Assembly: GCA_004794655.1 (NCBI GenBank)
Contig: SMMW01000622.1
Span: 12,838,501 to 12,902,500 of the forward strand
Length of the DNA: 64,000 nt
From: Marisa cornuarietis
Lineage: Eukaryota > Mollusca > Gastropoda > Architaenioglossa > Ampullariidae
Direction: 5' to 3'
Shown here: piece after piece, positions 24,105 through 39,906 of the stretch
Numbering within the stretch: the first letter of the stretch is position 1
How the letters are laid out: the number at the start of each line of letters is the position of its first letter
The notes under the pieces: model-generated
The model's database searches: none
The model's input: only the letters and a program-made list of their open reading frames with translations
Told to the model about the DNA's origin: nothing
Position numbers and translations under genes: made by a program

Positions 24105-27100
24105 CAGAGAAATATTCAAACATTTATTTCAGCTAATAACTACAAGATCTAATACCTGTATGTCACATGGATCATATTGCTGCAAGAGTCATGAAATACC
24201 ACAACTCCAGGTGCAACAAGAGAAACAAAAGCACATCTTCAAGTGCAGATTATTATTCTCCGTGCATCAGTCTTTCAACTAAAATTAACTGCAGTTTTAA
24301 AAAAAAGTAACAGAGCTTTTGCTGCTCCATTCTGGCATTGGTCACATTTTACAATTGGACAGAATCATGATGGCCAAAACAGTGAAAAATAACTTTGAAA
24401 AGAAACACAATGCACAGCAGAAAAGCAGTAAAATGTAAACAGGCATAAAAAATGAAAAATAAATGAGAAAAACTTTTATCTCAGTGTTTCCACACTTGTA
24501 CAGGTTAGCATTCATAAGTACTCTAGAAATATAAAGTTTTTACTTATAAGGACAATGGACAGTTACAGACTTCTGAGACCTCTTCCCCCCTCCCCCCCCC
24601 CAAGAGGGAAATGTGATAATTTCCATGATTATCACCTTATTTTCCGTTATTCTAAGCAATCAAAAGACATTACTTGCCTTGTTTCGTGTGATAGCTACAA
24701 TAATTGTGGTGAATGGGGTAGATTAAAAGACAGATAGAAACATTTTAATACCTCTAATATTTTTTTATACTTAAGCATTCTCAACGTTTGGACAGATTGG
24801 TTCCACAAGTGATGACTTCTTCCAAGTGTTTGTTTTGATTTGATAAGAACCAACAGAGACTTTTTTAATGTTTTAAAACATACACTCTTACATAAGTCAC
24901 AAAAAATACATAAATCTCCACAAAAAGACATCAAAAAAGGAGAAACTGAAAATGAACCAGTCACAGAGCAGCTCTTTCTGTATGAAATAATTCTGATCAT
25001 TTTAGCAGAATCACATTCCTTCCATTGCTATTTGCCTATCAATCTGTGATGGCCAAATGTTGTGATGTATGATTGTGCCAGCAACAAAACTGCAAAAAGC
25101 AGGACATGAAGCAATGCAACTGTTTTTCCCACTTACTGCACATAAGTGCTCAAGTTAAAATCTTGTTCTGCCATCTCAAGGAACAAAAACAAAGAAAAAA
25201 TAGAAAAAGAAATTTTGTTTGTGGATGGCATCTGTCAGGGTTAGGCAGTAGGGGGTCAAGGAATGGAGAGGAAGGGTGGGTGGTAGTTCAGAAGTTTTCG
25301 TTTTCTGAATCCTGAAGCTTTCTTTACTAGCACACCAAATTCAACAAGCAAATCATTTTTTTAACCTTTAGCTTACAGGGTACATTTTCTAAATATAAAG
25401 TTACAAAAAAGTATAAAAGTAGTTGAGAAGATGCTCATCATTCGGGACTGAACATACCAATAACATGGGTCTTTATGAACAGCGCACAGCCCTGACTGAC
25501 ACGCTCTTTCCAGTCTGCGTAAGAAACATGACTTACTAACATACTGCACATTTTACTCCAACTCACAACACAATTATCTTAGTGGTGCCTTCTTAATCTT
25601 GTTGTCTTTGTTTTCCATATTTGTCACATTCTCAGTTTTTATTGCAAAAAAAAAAAATCAAGTTATCTTAGCATAAAGATAATCAACTGCACAGGCGTTC
25701 TGATTTTGAGATGTTTTAATTAAAGAGAAAATTTTCCTCATAGAGAGTGCCTTTAAGTGTTAAACATGCGAACAACTTTATTTTCTTTCTCTCACTCACA
25801 CACACCCCTTCTCTCTTGCCTACTTGAAGAATATAGCCCTTTAAAACTACAGGCTTTATCAGAACTGATTCCTTTAACTCATCTCCAGTCCAGTTTATAT
25901 GAACAGCAAATACCCCCACCCCACTTAAAAAAAACCTTCTGATTTGTAGCAAATACAGTGTTTCTCTTTGCTAAATTTTTTTTTAAAACATGTCTATATA
26001 TATCTATAGTATAGATAGAGTGTGTTTGTGTTGGTGTGTATGTGTGTGTATGCATTCTTTAGTACAGAAAATAGTCTCTTAACAATGTATTACTTTTTTG
26101 TCTTTGATAGGGATGATCTGCCTAAATACAATACTGGTCTCTCAAAGCAGCCTTCCCGACAGCTTACAATATGTATACATACATAGCGATACCATCAAGA
26201 TTATGGTTCACAGCTACACCTCTATTCATTCTGCATGTTATATAAAACTTCTTAAACATAAACAAAAGAAGAAAGCATCAATTCTAAGACATGGAAAAAT
26301 GATATGAAATTAATGTAACCTGCTTCTATCCACTAAAACATTGCTTTCACATTACGTGCACTGTTATGCTCCAGTCCCTGAGTACTGGCTCTCGAAGGTT
26401 GGTCTTCAGTTCATATTTGATATAAAAAAAATTATTTAGATTTACGTTTGATGAAAATGGCTAGACTGGTCACAAGCATGAACACTACATCCAATTCTTC
26501 CTTATAATCTGTGAGCAAAAGAATATACACTTCTGAAGAAGTGGCAAGCCTCAAAACAGTCTCACATCAAGAATAAATACTACTTGATATGCCAGTAATA
26601 AAAGTGTGAAATTTTCACATCTTTGCTGATCTCTCTCAAACATTCTTAAATAAAGCAGTTTTCTGACCATGCTGACATTACAGCGGCTGTTACCCATCTG
26701 AGGCACAGCACTGACCATAAATATTACACTGGAGATCATCAGTACACACAACTTAAAATCCTGAACAAACCAATGAACTTAGGACAACAACAACAACAAA
26801 TTAAAAAGGGGAGGGGGGAATGAGCCTGACAAAAAATTATTTCACAGTTTACAAAAGTCCTAACAATTACTAAGCAAGGTTGAAGACAGATCCATAGAGG
26901 GCATCATCTAATCTTTTATTTAAAAATCATTTTCGTGGTTTCACACTTCTTTGGAGGTATTCAATAGTATTGACACAGTCTTACAGATTTACTTGTGGAT
27001 GTGTAATATTTTAAAGCTATTGAATACTACTGCTATTTTATATTTCCCAGTGTATCACTTTTGCTACATACTGGCCGCTAACTGACCACCAATGCACTTG

Positions 27101-28707
27101 GGCTGCTGCAATTTGTGCCCCATGTTGTCTCAAAAAGACAGTTCCTTTTGTTATAAAGAAAACTTTCACACCTGTATATAGTAACTTCACTACATGTATC
27201 GATTGAAACACCACCACTTCTTTTCAATAAAATAGACTATCTTCCTGCTTTCTCACCAACCTACAACATTATATACAGCACATACAGTGCTAGCCAGTCA
27301 AACCTACAATGGCCCTAATAGTAGTAATACTAGCCCAAAAAGTTTAAACGGATATATCTCAGCCAACCACTCCTTAACACAAAGTGAATTAAATCTATAG
27401 CTTCTAACATTCTGGAGGCAACAGGGATGAAATGGTTTTTTTATGAAATAAACTTACCGTGCAAACTTATGTGAGAAGCAAACTGAAATAAGATTATGGA
27501 ACACATCCACTTCCAAGAGGCAGCATCTGCACTGTGGTGCTGGTTGTGAGGATGACATGAGGAAACAGACTGGCAATGCTACTGCTAGTGACACATTTCA
27601 CTTGTACTTCCAGCTACACAGTCACCAAACCTTCAGCACACTTAACACTGTTGCCTTTGAAATGAATTCAGGGCAGGATTTGGTCAAACTGCAAATGCAG
27701 GCATCACCGCAAACTGAGAATACATGCTGCAAAAGGACTTGAAACCTGCATCTGATAATGTGCATATTTGATCTCTAAGCAATTCACTTGTATGTTGAGT
27801 CTTCTGCTTCAAAATGTCATCTCAGGTTTGATGGGAGATGAGTCATGTACATGAGATAAGTAGTAGTTCTACAGGTAGGTATGTGGTAGAGACTGAACGC
27901 ACTCAGCTCCGACGATTTTCACCAAAATTTGCACGAAGTCCAAATAATGTAGTGCCTTCCAGTTAATGCCGGTGCATGATGTAAGTTCATCACCATCACA
28001 CCTGCGCAAATTGTAACTGAAGCTGCTCTGGTCAGAACCGCAGGTGCAAACTGTAGTTCCATTTGCGTATTCTGCTCTTTGTGAATTCCTTCCAACTGTG
28101 CCTTTAAAACCAATTAGCAAACTCCAAATGGAAGAATAGGAAAACTTTCTCAGTCCTCACATGTATTCTCATCTCCCACATCTCGACACCGCATTTCAGT
28201 CCTCATATGCAGCTGATGGGCAGCATCCGCTCTGATTGGCTGCAGGTTTTCTGGACACAATTTTTGAAAATCAAACACTGTGAACAAAGCCATGAAAGTG
28301 CCAGTATAAAATCCATCTACGTAGACCCTCCATGCCACAATCTGTGTTCCAAAGTTCATGTTTGGGACCAAAAAGGAAGAAATAAAAAGGCTACAGATGC
28401 TTCCAAAATGGGATTTCCCACCAACCCATTACTGGCTGCTGCAGAACTGCACATAAGCATATGTAGCTGTTTTACTTTCTTGCTTTCCCAACAGAAGGCT
28501 CACACTGAGAATAGTCTCCATCTGGTCAAGAATCAACTGCCTAAGCTCACTATCCACAAGGCCACCCCCACAGCACAGCCTGGTAGCACCACGACCATCG
28601 CCGTTTCACACAACACGCACATGACAAAGAAATGTATTGTATCACTCCAAATGGGATTGTAGGGAATGAAGGGGGGAGGGTTAGGGTTGAAGAGGGGAGA
28701 GAACTGT
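24105..28707 (-). other. Probable long 3' UTR and downstream region of the UBE2E gene
   Basis: After the stop codon at 28708 about 4.6 kb of AT-rich, almost CpG-free DNA follows with no recognised repeats except short runs. An AATAAA on the minus strand at 24128-24123 could serve as the poly(A) signal, and several others lie closer to the stop. The extent is a guess from composition and from the candidate next promoter near 23.1 kb. Confidence 0.35.
24123..24128 (-). terminator. Candidate poly(A) signal AATAAA
   Basis: The hexamer AATAAA is present on the minus strand at the far end of the CpG-poor stretch that follows the UBE2E stop codon. Several equally good hexamers exist upstream, so its use is unproven. 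Confidence 0.2.
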
Positions 28708-31208
<2,501 letters not shown>

Positions 31209-31939
31209 TTAGTCTACTGAAATATTAAACGATATACTCTTGGTGTTCAAGCAACGGAGGCGAAGATTTCTGGGAGGGCAATTCAAGACATGTGCTTAAG
31301 AGGCTTGGAAACGTGAACAAGCACGTAATGTGGCAAGAACCGCTTCACTTATGATAAAGTGAGCAGGGAAATGCGATGGTTTCTTGTTTGATATGGCTTT
31401 GATCCCACAGTGGTACTTTCTTAGTTGAGAATTTAAAAAAAAACGAGTGCTGATAGCTGATAGCACGTGCACACACACACACACAAACCCAAGACGAAAC
31501 ATGCACATTCAGTACTCGTTACATTATGCCCGTTACTCTTTACAGCAAGCAGATTATTTGAACCTGAGAAATCTTGGCGTGGAGGACGGGTCTATTATCA
31601 GATGCGAGTTATCTACAGCGTATTCTGCAGTCTCTTGTCTAACCCGGTACCCGCCAGGTTTCGCAGGCTGACAGATTAGGCATGTGGCCACACGAAAGAC
31701 ACGTGCAGGGAAGCTCGCGAAGAAGGGGAGGGGGTTCGCACATGCTGCAGAGTACAGGTGCAAGCCAGCCCTGCAAATGTGCAGTTACTGTCATAAGTTG
31801 AAACAGCCTCTTCGCCACACCCCCACCCATCACTGCATAATCACCCACATCGTCCCACCACAAAAACCGCTCTCGGTAATAATTCAGACGTACCTGCTTA
31901 AAACCCCACAGGTAATATTTTACTTCTTTCCTGAGCAAA

Positions 31940-32200
31940 AATAAGCAACCTTTCCCAACATGAACAAAGGGTCCCATGACCTAATGGCTGTAGGAGCAAT
32001 CAACTGTAAGTGGCTCACCGTGGATAACGCGCGGCATGTGGAAGGTGGAACTCTTTTGCTAACCTTCCCAAGTATTATATGAGGGCACCAGATATTGAGC
32101 TGGGTAGGCAAGGGAAGTTTTCCATGGCGCCGATCCTCAAACCAGCGACCTTTAGCACCCGAGTCAAGTGCACTAACTACCAATCCACGGACCCTTCCTC
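31940..32200 (-). mobile_element. SINE-like copy with tRNA-type head
   Basis: On the minus strand a tRNA-like head has a degraded box A (GGTAGTTAGTGCAC) and box B region (GGTCGCTGGTTTGAGG). A body follows with CCCAGCTCAAT, TTGGGAAGGTTAGC and a GGTCATGGGACCCTTTG tail. These parts align loosely with the SINE at 9829-10094. It is diverged and has no long poly-A. Confidence 0.5.
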
Positions 32201-32650
32201 CACCCAACGTCCACCCCTACCCCGCAAGGAGCACGAGAAGCCTACCAAGCTGGGGCCGCGAGTGTGGCCGCACGTGACACTAAGGCACGCCGGCACGCGT
32301 GCGCACTTCGCACAGACACTTTTGTCCTCACTCCCCAACGCACCACCCTGCACCACATTCTAAGCTTCCGACGAAAATGTCGCCATGTTTGTGCCCCTGC
32401 TGGGTGACGCAGTCACTCGACGAAATACCCAGCACAGGTCGGGGTAAACGGTTGGAAAAAAAAGGATGTCTGGAGGGCAACTGAAGAAAATGGCTCATCT
32501 GACATTTGCTGTCGGTTTTTTTTTTCTCCCTTTCAAAACAACAACAAAAACTACATTTCCGCTAAGCCATCACAGAGCCACCGGCTAACTCCTATTCCTA
32601 CTTTTGACCTCATCGCACCCCCGGATCCTTTTGTGTGTGGAGGTGGCGGT

Positions 32651-33126
32651 GTAGCGAATCCAAACCTCCAGGCCAATCTGAACCTCCAGGGGTACTCTGC
32701 GCATGCGCGTGTTAGAGCGAAACAGCGAAACGAAAGCTCCGGGTGTACAAGACGTCCGTATAGATTAGTAAACATATTCTTGGTTATATTGTGAGTTGCT
32801 CTTGCTATGTTATTTCATTTCGTATGCTATGTTCAAAATAGGCCTAATGGGTTTCTTCGCTAAATGCTCAGACGTTCAGTTTCGCATAATAGTACGCTGA
32901 TATTTTCAAAATATTCCAAACCACATAGTTCGTGCTGCTATGTTTTCGAACAAAGAATAACCCCATATTCTTTATTATTCCTCACTACATGGTCAGACAT
33001 GGTTTCGCTGCTGTACCTTGGAACAGGATGCTATATATGTTCAAAATTACCGGGTTTCTCCGCTACATGCGCATGCGCAGAGTACCCCTGGAGGTTCAGA
33101 TTGGTCTGGAGGTTTGGATTCGCTAC
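32651..33126. mobile_element. MITE-like element with 57-bp inverted repeats
   Basis: Bases 32651-32707 and 33070-33126 are inverted repeats of 57 bases with a single mismatch. Each arm contains two copies of AACCTCCAGG and ends inward in GCGCATGCG. The interior (about 360 bases) holds imperfect direct repeats such as GTTCAAAATAGGCCTAATGG at 32830 against a similar stretch at 33039. No transposase is present. The near identity of the arms suggests a fairly recent insertion. Confidence 0.8.
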
Positions 33127-33599
33127 AGCGGGTGGCTGATCGTCGACACTGCTGTGCCAATGATTTTCCGTTGATCGCTCGTGTCGACTACGCTCGTCCG
33201 ATGGCATTTAGTCTGCTAGGACGACAGAAAATGGGTGGTGGCGGAAAATAAATGCAGGCAAGTCCATGCACTGGCGAACACGTTGCCGTTTGTAGCACTT
33301 GCGAGAACAAGCAAGTCCTCCAACCAACCCTCTTGAAAAAAAAAAAGAATCAACAATCCCACACATACGCTTCAGTGTCCCCTCCCCACTCAGTGAGAGA
33401 GAGAGACATGTACGTCGAATGCAGTCTCAAAATCACTGGAGCCGTAATCATGACAGAAGAGTAGTAGCGTCACCTCTAGGTTAGTTAAGGACTGGCAAAA
33501 CTGTAGAGGGAAGTGGGGGGAGGGGTCCTCTCCACTAGCTACCTATTAAAGCAAGAACTGTAAGCTCTCAACTCCATGCTACAACTATTCCTGACTGGA

Positions 33600-34085
33600 C
33601 ATTTTCTAATCTCGTCTCTCTACATTCCTAAAGAAAACATTTGTCCCGCATATGACTCTCCACTTACAAAGACTGTTACACAAAGATAAAGTGTACTTTC
33701 CTCTTACGAAACAATAATTATAAATCTTCCATATTACACTCGCCATTCCAACTCAAAAGGCAGCATTTAAACCCTCGTTACAAGCTTATCTAACAATATA
33801 ATGTGCTTGATTATTTTTCATATGACAAGTATAATCATCAATTTTACATATTTTAATCAATTGTATTTTTATACTTTATTTTCTTACTCTATTTTCAATT
33901 CACGTGTATTTTTTAAAGCTTGTTGATCACACGTTTTAGTGGCTGTGTCCTGTGCGTGTCATTGTTAGCTAGTGTTTTTTTTAAATATATTTTATGTTCA
34001 TGTGTTTCTCTTATTTATTGGCCAGCGCAGAGAGCGCAACCTGTCTGGCTGTGGTGCTGCACGATATAAATATTTAATTAAACAG
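33600..34085 (+). mobile_element. LINE 3' end with AGCGCAACC...GATATAAAT tail
   Basis: A frame near 33760 reads KAAFKPSLQAYL, the usual end of many invertebrate LINE reverse transcriptase proteins. About 300 bases further on lies AGAGCGCAACCTGTCTGGCT and then CACGATATAAATATTTAATT, a 3' tail typical of these elements. Only the 3' part is present and it is decayed. Confidence 0.5.
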
Positions 34086-34089
34086 GCCC

Positions 34090-34330
34090 TGACAGTGAAG
34101 GCCTCAGTCTTGAGTGTAGATACCAGACGTCTGAGCCTAGAGCCTGCTAGACGTCTGTCTTCAACCTACCAGACACCATAGGTCTGTCTTGAGTTTGCTA
34201 GATATTATTCGTCTTTCAACCTATCAATTCCTCGAAGTGAGCCTACCGGGCGCTAATCGTTCTGAGGCTACAGATACTTGTCGTCGTCAGTCTACAGACA
34301 CTTGACGTTTTCAGCTACCAGACGGTAAAG
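34090..34330. repeat. Degenerate short tandem repeat (TACCAGACGTCTG-like)
   Basis: Variants of ACCAGACGTCTG, GCTAGACGTCTGTCTT, ACCAGACACC and CTACAGACACTTGACG recur about every 20-40 bases. Copies are diverged. It directly follows the LINE 3' tail. Confidence 0.5.
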
Positions 34331-34519
34331 TTTGCCAGCATTTCTTCTTTATATGCCTAGGGCGCGAAAGCAGTTCTACTTCTGCTGTTGGAATTGTCGT
34401 GTGTTGATTAAACCTCATGAAACGCACCGTGACTTATTTTGTTCGTGAAGACAGTACGGACTTCAAAACTGTGTGCGTGCGTGCGTGTGTGTGTGTGGAT
34501 GTGTGTATCTCTGTCCCTC

Positions 34520-34551
<32 letters not shown>

Positions 34552-34877
34552 AGACATCATCAGACTACAAAACTATTTCTCGTTCTAGGTCTAAGAGTGT
34601 GTGTGTGCGCGCGCGCAACCTGGGTGTGTGGTAGGGTGAGTAATGAAGAAATCTCCTGTTGATACAAGAATCCTGTGTCCCGGCCAACAATACCGACCGC
34701 TCAAGCACCGCCTCACCTTTGCTTGCACACACTTGCGCTCGCTAAGAAAGAAGGAGGGGGAAAAAAACGGAGCTGGGCTTTGAGAGATGGGGCAGGGAGG
34801 GACAAGGACTGAAGGTAATGAGAGTGAACACAAAGGAAGACATAAACAGACAGCGACAATGAAACACCTGATTCTTA

Positions 34878-35215
34878 CCTATTTAACAATCACCCTGCTC
34901 GTTAAATAAAACCAGTTTAGCGGTGTCTCTGCCAACAAAGCAGCCCGTTAAATAAGACATTTTTAGTGGTGTTTTCTCAAATAACACCAGTTTAGCGGCG
35001 TTCTGCCATCCAACCTGCCCTTTAAATAGGACCGGTTTAGTGGTGTTTCACCAACCAACCTGACAGTGTCGCGGCGTTTTGTCATCCAACTTAACCGTCA
35101 GCAAAAAAATATACCCATGGAATATTTAGCTGACTGCTTGCATGACCGTCAGAATGAAGCTTGCGAGACTGTGCACCCGGCCCCTGCTCGTTAATAAAGC
35201 CAGTTTAGCGGTGTA
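34878..35215. repeat. Degenerate minisatellite (GTTAAATAA...CAGTTTAGCGGTGT)
   Basis: About six units of roughly 40-50 bases share a core like CCAGTTTAGCGGTGT preceded by CTCGTTAAATAA and followed by CTGCCA or CATCCAAC. Clear cores start near 34909, 34987 and 35030, and a separated one near 35198. Units are 70-85 percent alike by eye. Confidence 0.7.
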
Positions 35216-36599
35216 TCAAGTGCAAGACTGCGCCAGCTGTGGAGCACACAGGGCGACTAACCAGCGAGTCAGAAGCATCAGAGATCAATACTGACGCCAT
35301 GCAGCGGGAGCCTAGCAAAGGCCGACCCTGACGCCGTCTGATGCCACATACTGTAAAGGACGGCAAAAGCCCGCAACCTTTTGTGTGTGTGTGTGTCTGT
35401 GTTCCACTGTCTTCTCAAGCATCGTGCATGTGTCTGAAGTGGGCTGATGGTACTGAACACAAGCTTTAATGCGAGGCTGTCGGCCTTTCCACACGAGGTC
35501 AAATTGCAACAATGGAGACAAAGCACCATCACTCCTTCCCCACCCACCGCCACCCAATGTCGTAAATGTATTGTTAACAAAAAATAAAAACAGCTTGAGC
35601 AGGTCGTGACGGTGGTGAAAGGGATGAGTCTATTAAAATGCTTCAGGCCTCTTTAGGGTCAAGAACAAGGGAAACGTCTGCTCACTGATACTGAGCATTT
35701 TCATTTATTGGACAATGCAAAATATATATATAAATAATAAAATGTTACGTTATCTCAAACAGCGACTGAAATTAAGCAATAAAAATGGATCGAATAATTG
35801 GTATTTGCCAAAGACCACATAACTTCCGACTACATGAATATTATCATTTACTTAATATTTCTAACAACGCAAAAGATTATTCTTCATAACCATCGCTAAA
35901 CTTGACCTCTTGCTCGGTGCGAGTGCGTACATGCTCATGTGTGTGTCTGTGTGTGTTTTTTTTCTGGGAGGTTTCTTAATACACACTAGCACCAAAACAG
36001 CTTCATTTTTTTTCCACCTGATTCCCTCAACCCCAGCAGTGGATAAATGCAGTAAGACTCCTGAGATTTTGCCTTGGTACAGGCAGCAACTGGAAACATT
36101 AGGTTTCTGGTGTCGAGATCATAAGCTGCACATAAACATGACAAGGCGCCGTTTCCCCGATTAGCCGAATGCAAAATTACCCGCGCGAGTGGCTCTTGTT
36201 CAAGCCTCACTATTGAAACAGGATTTTTCTCGACCGCGCTATGAAGCAGCTTTTACACGCTGTGGGTGGTCTTACCGGTTTTTGTTTTCTCTCTCTCTCT
36301 CCCCATCCTCTCCTCTTCTTTCACCCTGTGTGTGCGCGCGTGTGCATGCGACAAAGCGCGTGGAGCGTGTGCGTACAACAGTACAATTACCACACCCTTC
36401 CTTACAAGTCCTCTCTCCCCTCCCCACCTCCATGTGTTAGCCGCTCTCGTGGAAGCGTCAACCACGGAAACAGGAGCAAAGAGTGATTCAGTCCTGATTA
36501 TCCTACTGGGTGTACTAGTGCGCTCTCGTCCGTAATCTCATTAATCACACAACCCTGTCCAACGACGGTCTCCATTTCTCTCCAACACTACCACCGCTG

Positions 36600-37090
36600 T
36601 TCGAAGTTTCGTTTTACAGACGAGCGGCTTTTTCTTGTACAATGCCAACCAACTCCGGGAGTTTGGTACGACTGGCCAACATTGTTCTCGGCGCACTCGA
36701 AACTCTTGCCTCCAAACGACGTCTTCGAGCCGCATCTAGCGTGACTTGCAAAGGGATGTCACACCTTAGCAGCTCGGTAATTTCGTTTTCTGTCGCCTTG
36801 GCCCGACAAGGCGGTGACAACACGTGAAAACAGCGCCTGCAAAGCAGACCGCCGCTGCGTCGCTGCCGAGACGGAGGGGGCCCCAGACGAGCGTCCAGCG
36901 ACCATCTCGTCCGCTGCTGGAATCGCCCGCACGACGGCAGAGGCGTTCGCATGCGCAAGAAAAAGCTGGCTGTGGGGGAGAACGTGTGCGCGGAACTGGC
37001 CGACACGCACACACATGCATGTGCGCACGCCACTCGAACGCGGCTTGCGACTTCGCACGCGATCCTGTTAGCGTTTTCCTCAAATTTACA
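36600..37090. other. CpG-rich patch within the UBE2E intron
   Basis: Dense CpGs occur, for example GCCGCTGCGTCGCTGCCGAG and ACGACGGCAGAGGCG. Long frames on both strands (up to 142 codons) follow from the base composition and overlap each other, so none is called. It could be an internal regulatory region or simply young repeat DNA. Confidence 0.4.
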
Positions 37091-39851
37091 AGTCCATGAT
37101 TATTCGCCTCGCGCAGCCGTGAGCCTTGTTTAAAGGCCAACCTGAGCCAAGGACGGAATAACACATCAAAAGCGCTAGCAAGTAAGCTGAACACGTACTG
37201 TTATCACTTTGTTACAAAAGTGCTTAGTGATTTTTTTTTAAAAAAAAGCACACGCGATTTGTCAAATCTGTACTTCTAGCGTGATGCAGCCAACCTCAGA
37301 ACTTTGAGTATATGTTAATGGCGCCTTGTTCAATCAGGGTCCATTTGTGATAAAGGAAATAAGGTCTTGCCCCCCTTTCTCCCAATCCTAGTGAGACCTA
37401 TCATGTTCAAAGACATATATTGTGAAAGAAACATAATTTCTTTAATACTTTAAGAATATCTTTTAAAACGTCTCATTGGAAAATGACTTTTGGAAATAAC
37501 TTAAGGGACCCTCTGAAAATGATTTGCCGTCGGGTTAGTCCCTACAAGTCGCTGATTTCCTAGTCCTGAGCCAACAGTCCGTTTAAAAGCCGACAAGGAC
37601 AGAAACTGGTACAATCATAAAAAACAGGTACTTCATGATCGAATATGGATACATCTGCTTCGTTAGGACCACAGCAAATACGAGGTCACATATCAGACCT
37701 CTTTTTCGGTACTGATGAGAATGCCGATGTTTGAAGACATATTTCGTGAACAGAATGGGGTATTCGCTCATAAATGGGGAATTAGCCTCTTGTACCGAAC
37801 TAAACCCAATTAACCGGGGGAAAAAACAATCAGGTGGATCTTAAACAACACGTGGGACTTGTTTAAAGCCCTTATCTGTCGGCAGTAACCTGTTGCCGTT
37901 TCGGCTCTCTCTCTAAGCAGCACTTTTATTTCACACACTATCTGCCGCGCCCGTCTAGCAAATTAGTCACAAAAAGCTCTGTACCTTTAGTCTTTCGTCT
38001 GTGCAAGAACCTATCGACTGATGAGGCCATTACCGGCAATGCACCGATTTGTTTAATAAGCGCTTTCTCCAGCTCCAGTCCCACTATTTTTCATACAAGC
38101 ACGTTGGCAGTTTTTCAGAGTTCTAACTTTGGTCCCGCCTTACTTTCCTGTGCACATAGCGATGTTGATTCCCTAAAATTACTGCCGCAGAAGGAACTCA
38201 TGTGGTCCAGTAAACTTTCCCTGTCCTGGGGCGAGATACTGATCATACCGATCTTCGTTTGTTCACGCGCTATTACTGATCTTTCCAGCGATGACCGCAT
38301 TCTAGCTCTAAATACACACACGTGCTTTCGACTTAAGCTTTCTACAGGGAAAAAAAATCATTACAAATCACAATGCTTTCATGTAACGAGTTTATGATAC
38401 CTCTATGTACTATTAATGTATTAGGATTTTTGAACACACACACACACACATTTTCCAAAAGGCATGGCTACTGAAACTCGTATTTCAGAACGTAATGTGT
38501 CCCTACCTGTAACGGTCATGTAAGCCGAACGAAAGTACACAAATGTTTCCTTCAACAATAAAATAAAATTTGTTCTTCTCTCTGCCAAATAGTGTGGTTT
38601 GTTTTTAATGATTAGATGCGAAATAAGATGGAAAAACGGTCTGGAACTACACTATCCAAGCACGTGTCAACCCGCAGCTTCAGATGTTTGTCATGGTGTT
38701 GTGAGACACTAGTCCACTTTCCGTTTTAATTCCCAGGCATGAAAGTAAAGGATTTAAAAATAGGCAATTTCATTAGCTAGGAGACAGGGAGAGAATAAAC
38801 TTTAATTTAATACCAAAATCCTGGCCAATTTCGATTCGAAATGATTGCTGTAATCGATCGTGAAACGTTTGGATAGCGATTTGTTATGGAAACGAAGCGC
38901 ACACTGGATTAATGTTGGTATCAAAAGATGTAAAATTCTTTAAACTACCAAACTATCAGGTTCGTTGTTCAGAAAATAGCTCCCACGAGTCGGGACCTGC
39001 TGTGAATAAAGACGTGGTAAAACCGGATTGTGCTTCACTACCAATCGTCGTCATGGCCAACAAGGTAACTGAGTCGAATCAATGTCGAGGTTCTGGCAGG
39101 ACATTTCTCCCTCCATTATTCACACCGCTCTGCTTAACAGCGATTGTTGGCAAGCTCACACATTTATTTCATGTTTTGAACTTCCTTTGCTACGATGAAA
39201 GCTGTTAGTTGCTTAGAAATTTGACTACACGCCGGTTGTAGAGCGGCAATAGAGATGAGTTTTGAATTACCTGATTATCAAAATATTTTTAAATCATAAC
39301 TTGGAAACTATTGGCGCTGTTAAGAATCTTGGTATCATTGAAATGAAAAAAAAAATCTGTTTATTTATTATGGATTCAGCAATCAGCTTGGGTTATCTAT
39401 AGCCAGTTGGTTTGTTTATTCATTTATTTTTATTTAATCTCTAATCTTTTTAGGTGGTCGCAACAAAACCAGGCAGAAGACATCTACTGAATCAATATTT
39501 GAGCAGGTTATTGAGCAAGTTGAGGCGACCCCCCCCCCCGAACCCCTGCAGCCCAAATCCTATCACAGCGCAGCTTACTAAAGTTTTCCGCGCTTTATCT
39601 ATTCTGTCTTCTCTCTCTGTCTCCCTTCAAATTAACTTCCACGCGTGTGCGGCACAACCCATGGCTGACGACGTTCATGCTTCATTATGTTAATGCATTA
39701 GTTACATTCATAGTTTGTTATTTCAAACTCGGTTATGTTCCCACTTAGTCGCTTCACACCATATGTGCATGCGTTAAACGCGTACTGTAAAGCCATCAGT
39801 ATGCCAGGTAAGCTGTTCAGGTGTTACCACACGGTATTCGTTCTTATTCTC

Positions 39852-39852
<1 letters not shown>

Positions 39853-39904
<52 letters not shown>
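39853..39904. repeat. (CA)26 microsatellite
   Basis: An uninterrupted CA dinucleotide run of about 52 bases in the large UBE2E intron. Confidence 0.99.

Positions 39905-39906
<2 letters not shown>

Noticed and set aside
28207..28662. 151-codon plus-strand frame opposite the UBE2E 3' region
   Set aside because: Antisense to the probable 3' UTR with no recognisable features.
36614..37194. Overlapping 139-142-codon frames in the CpG-rich patch
   Set aside because: High GC removes stops on both strands. The frames overlap and show no recognisable motif.
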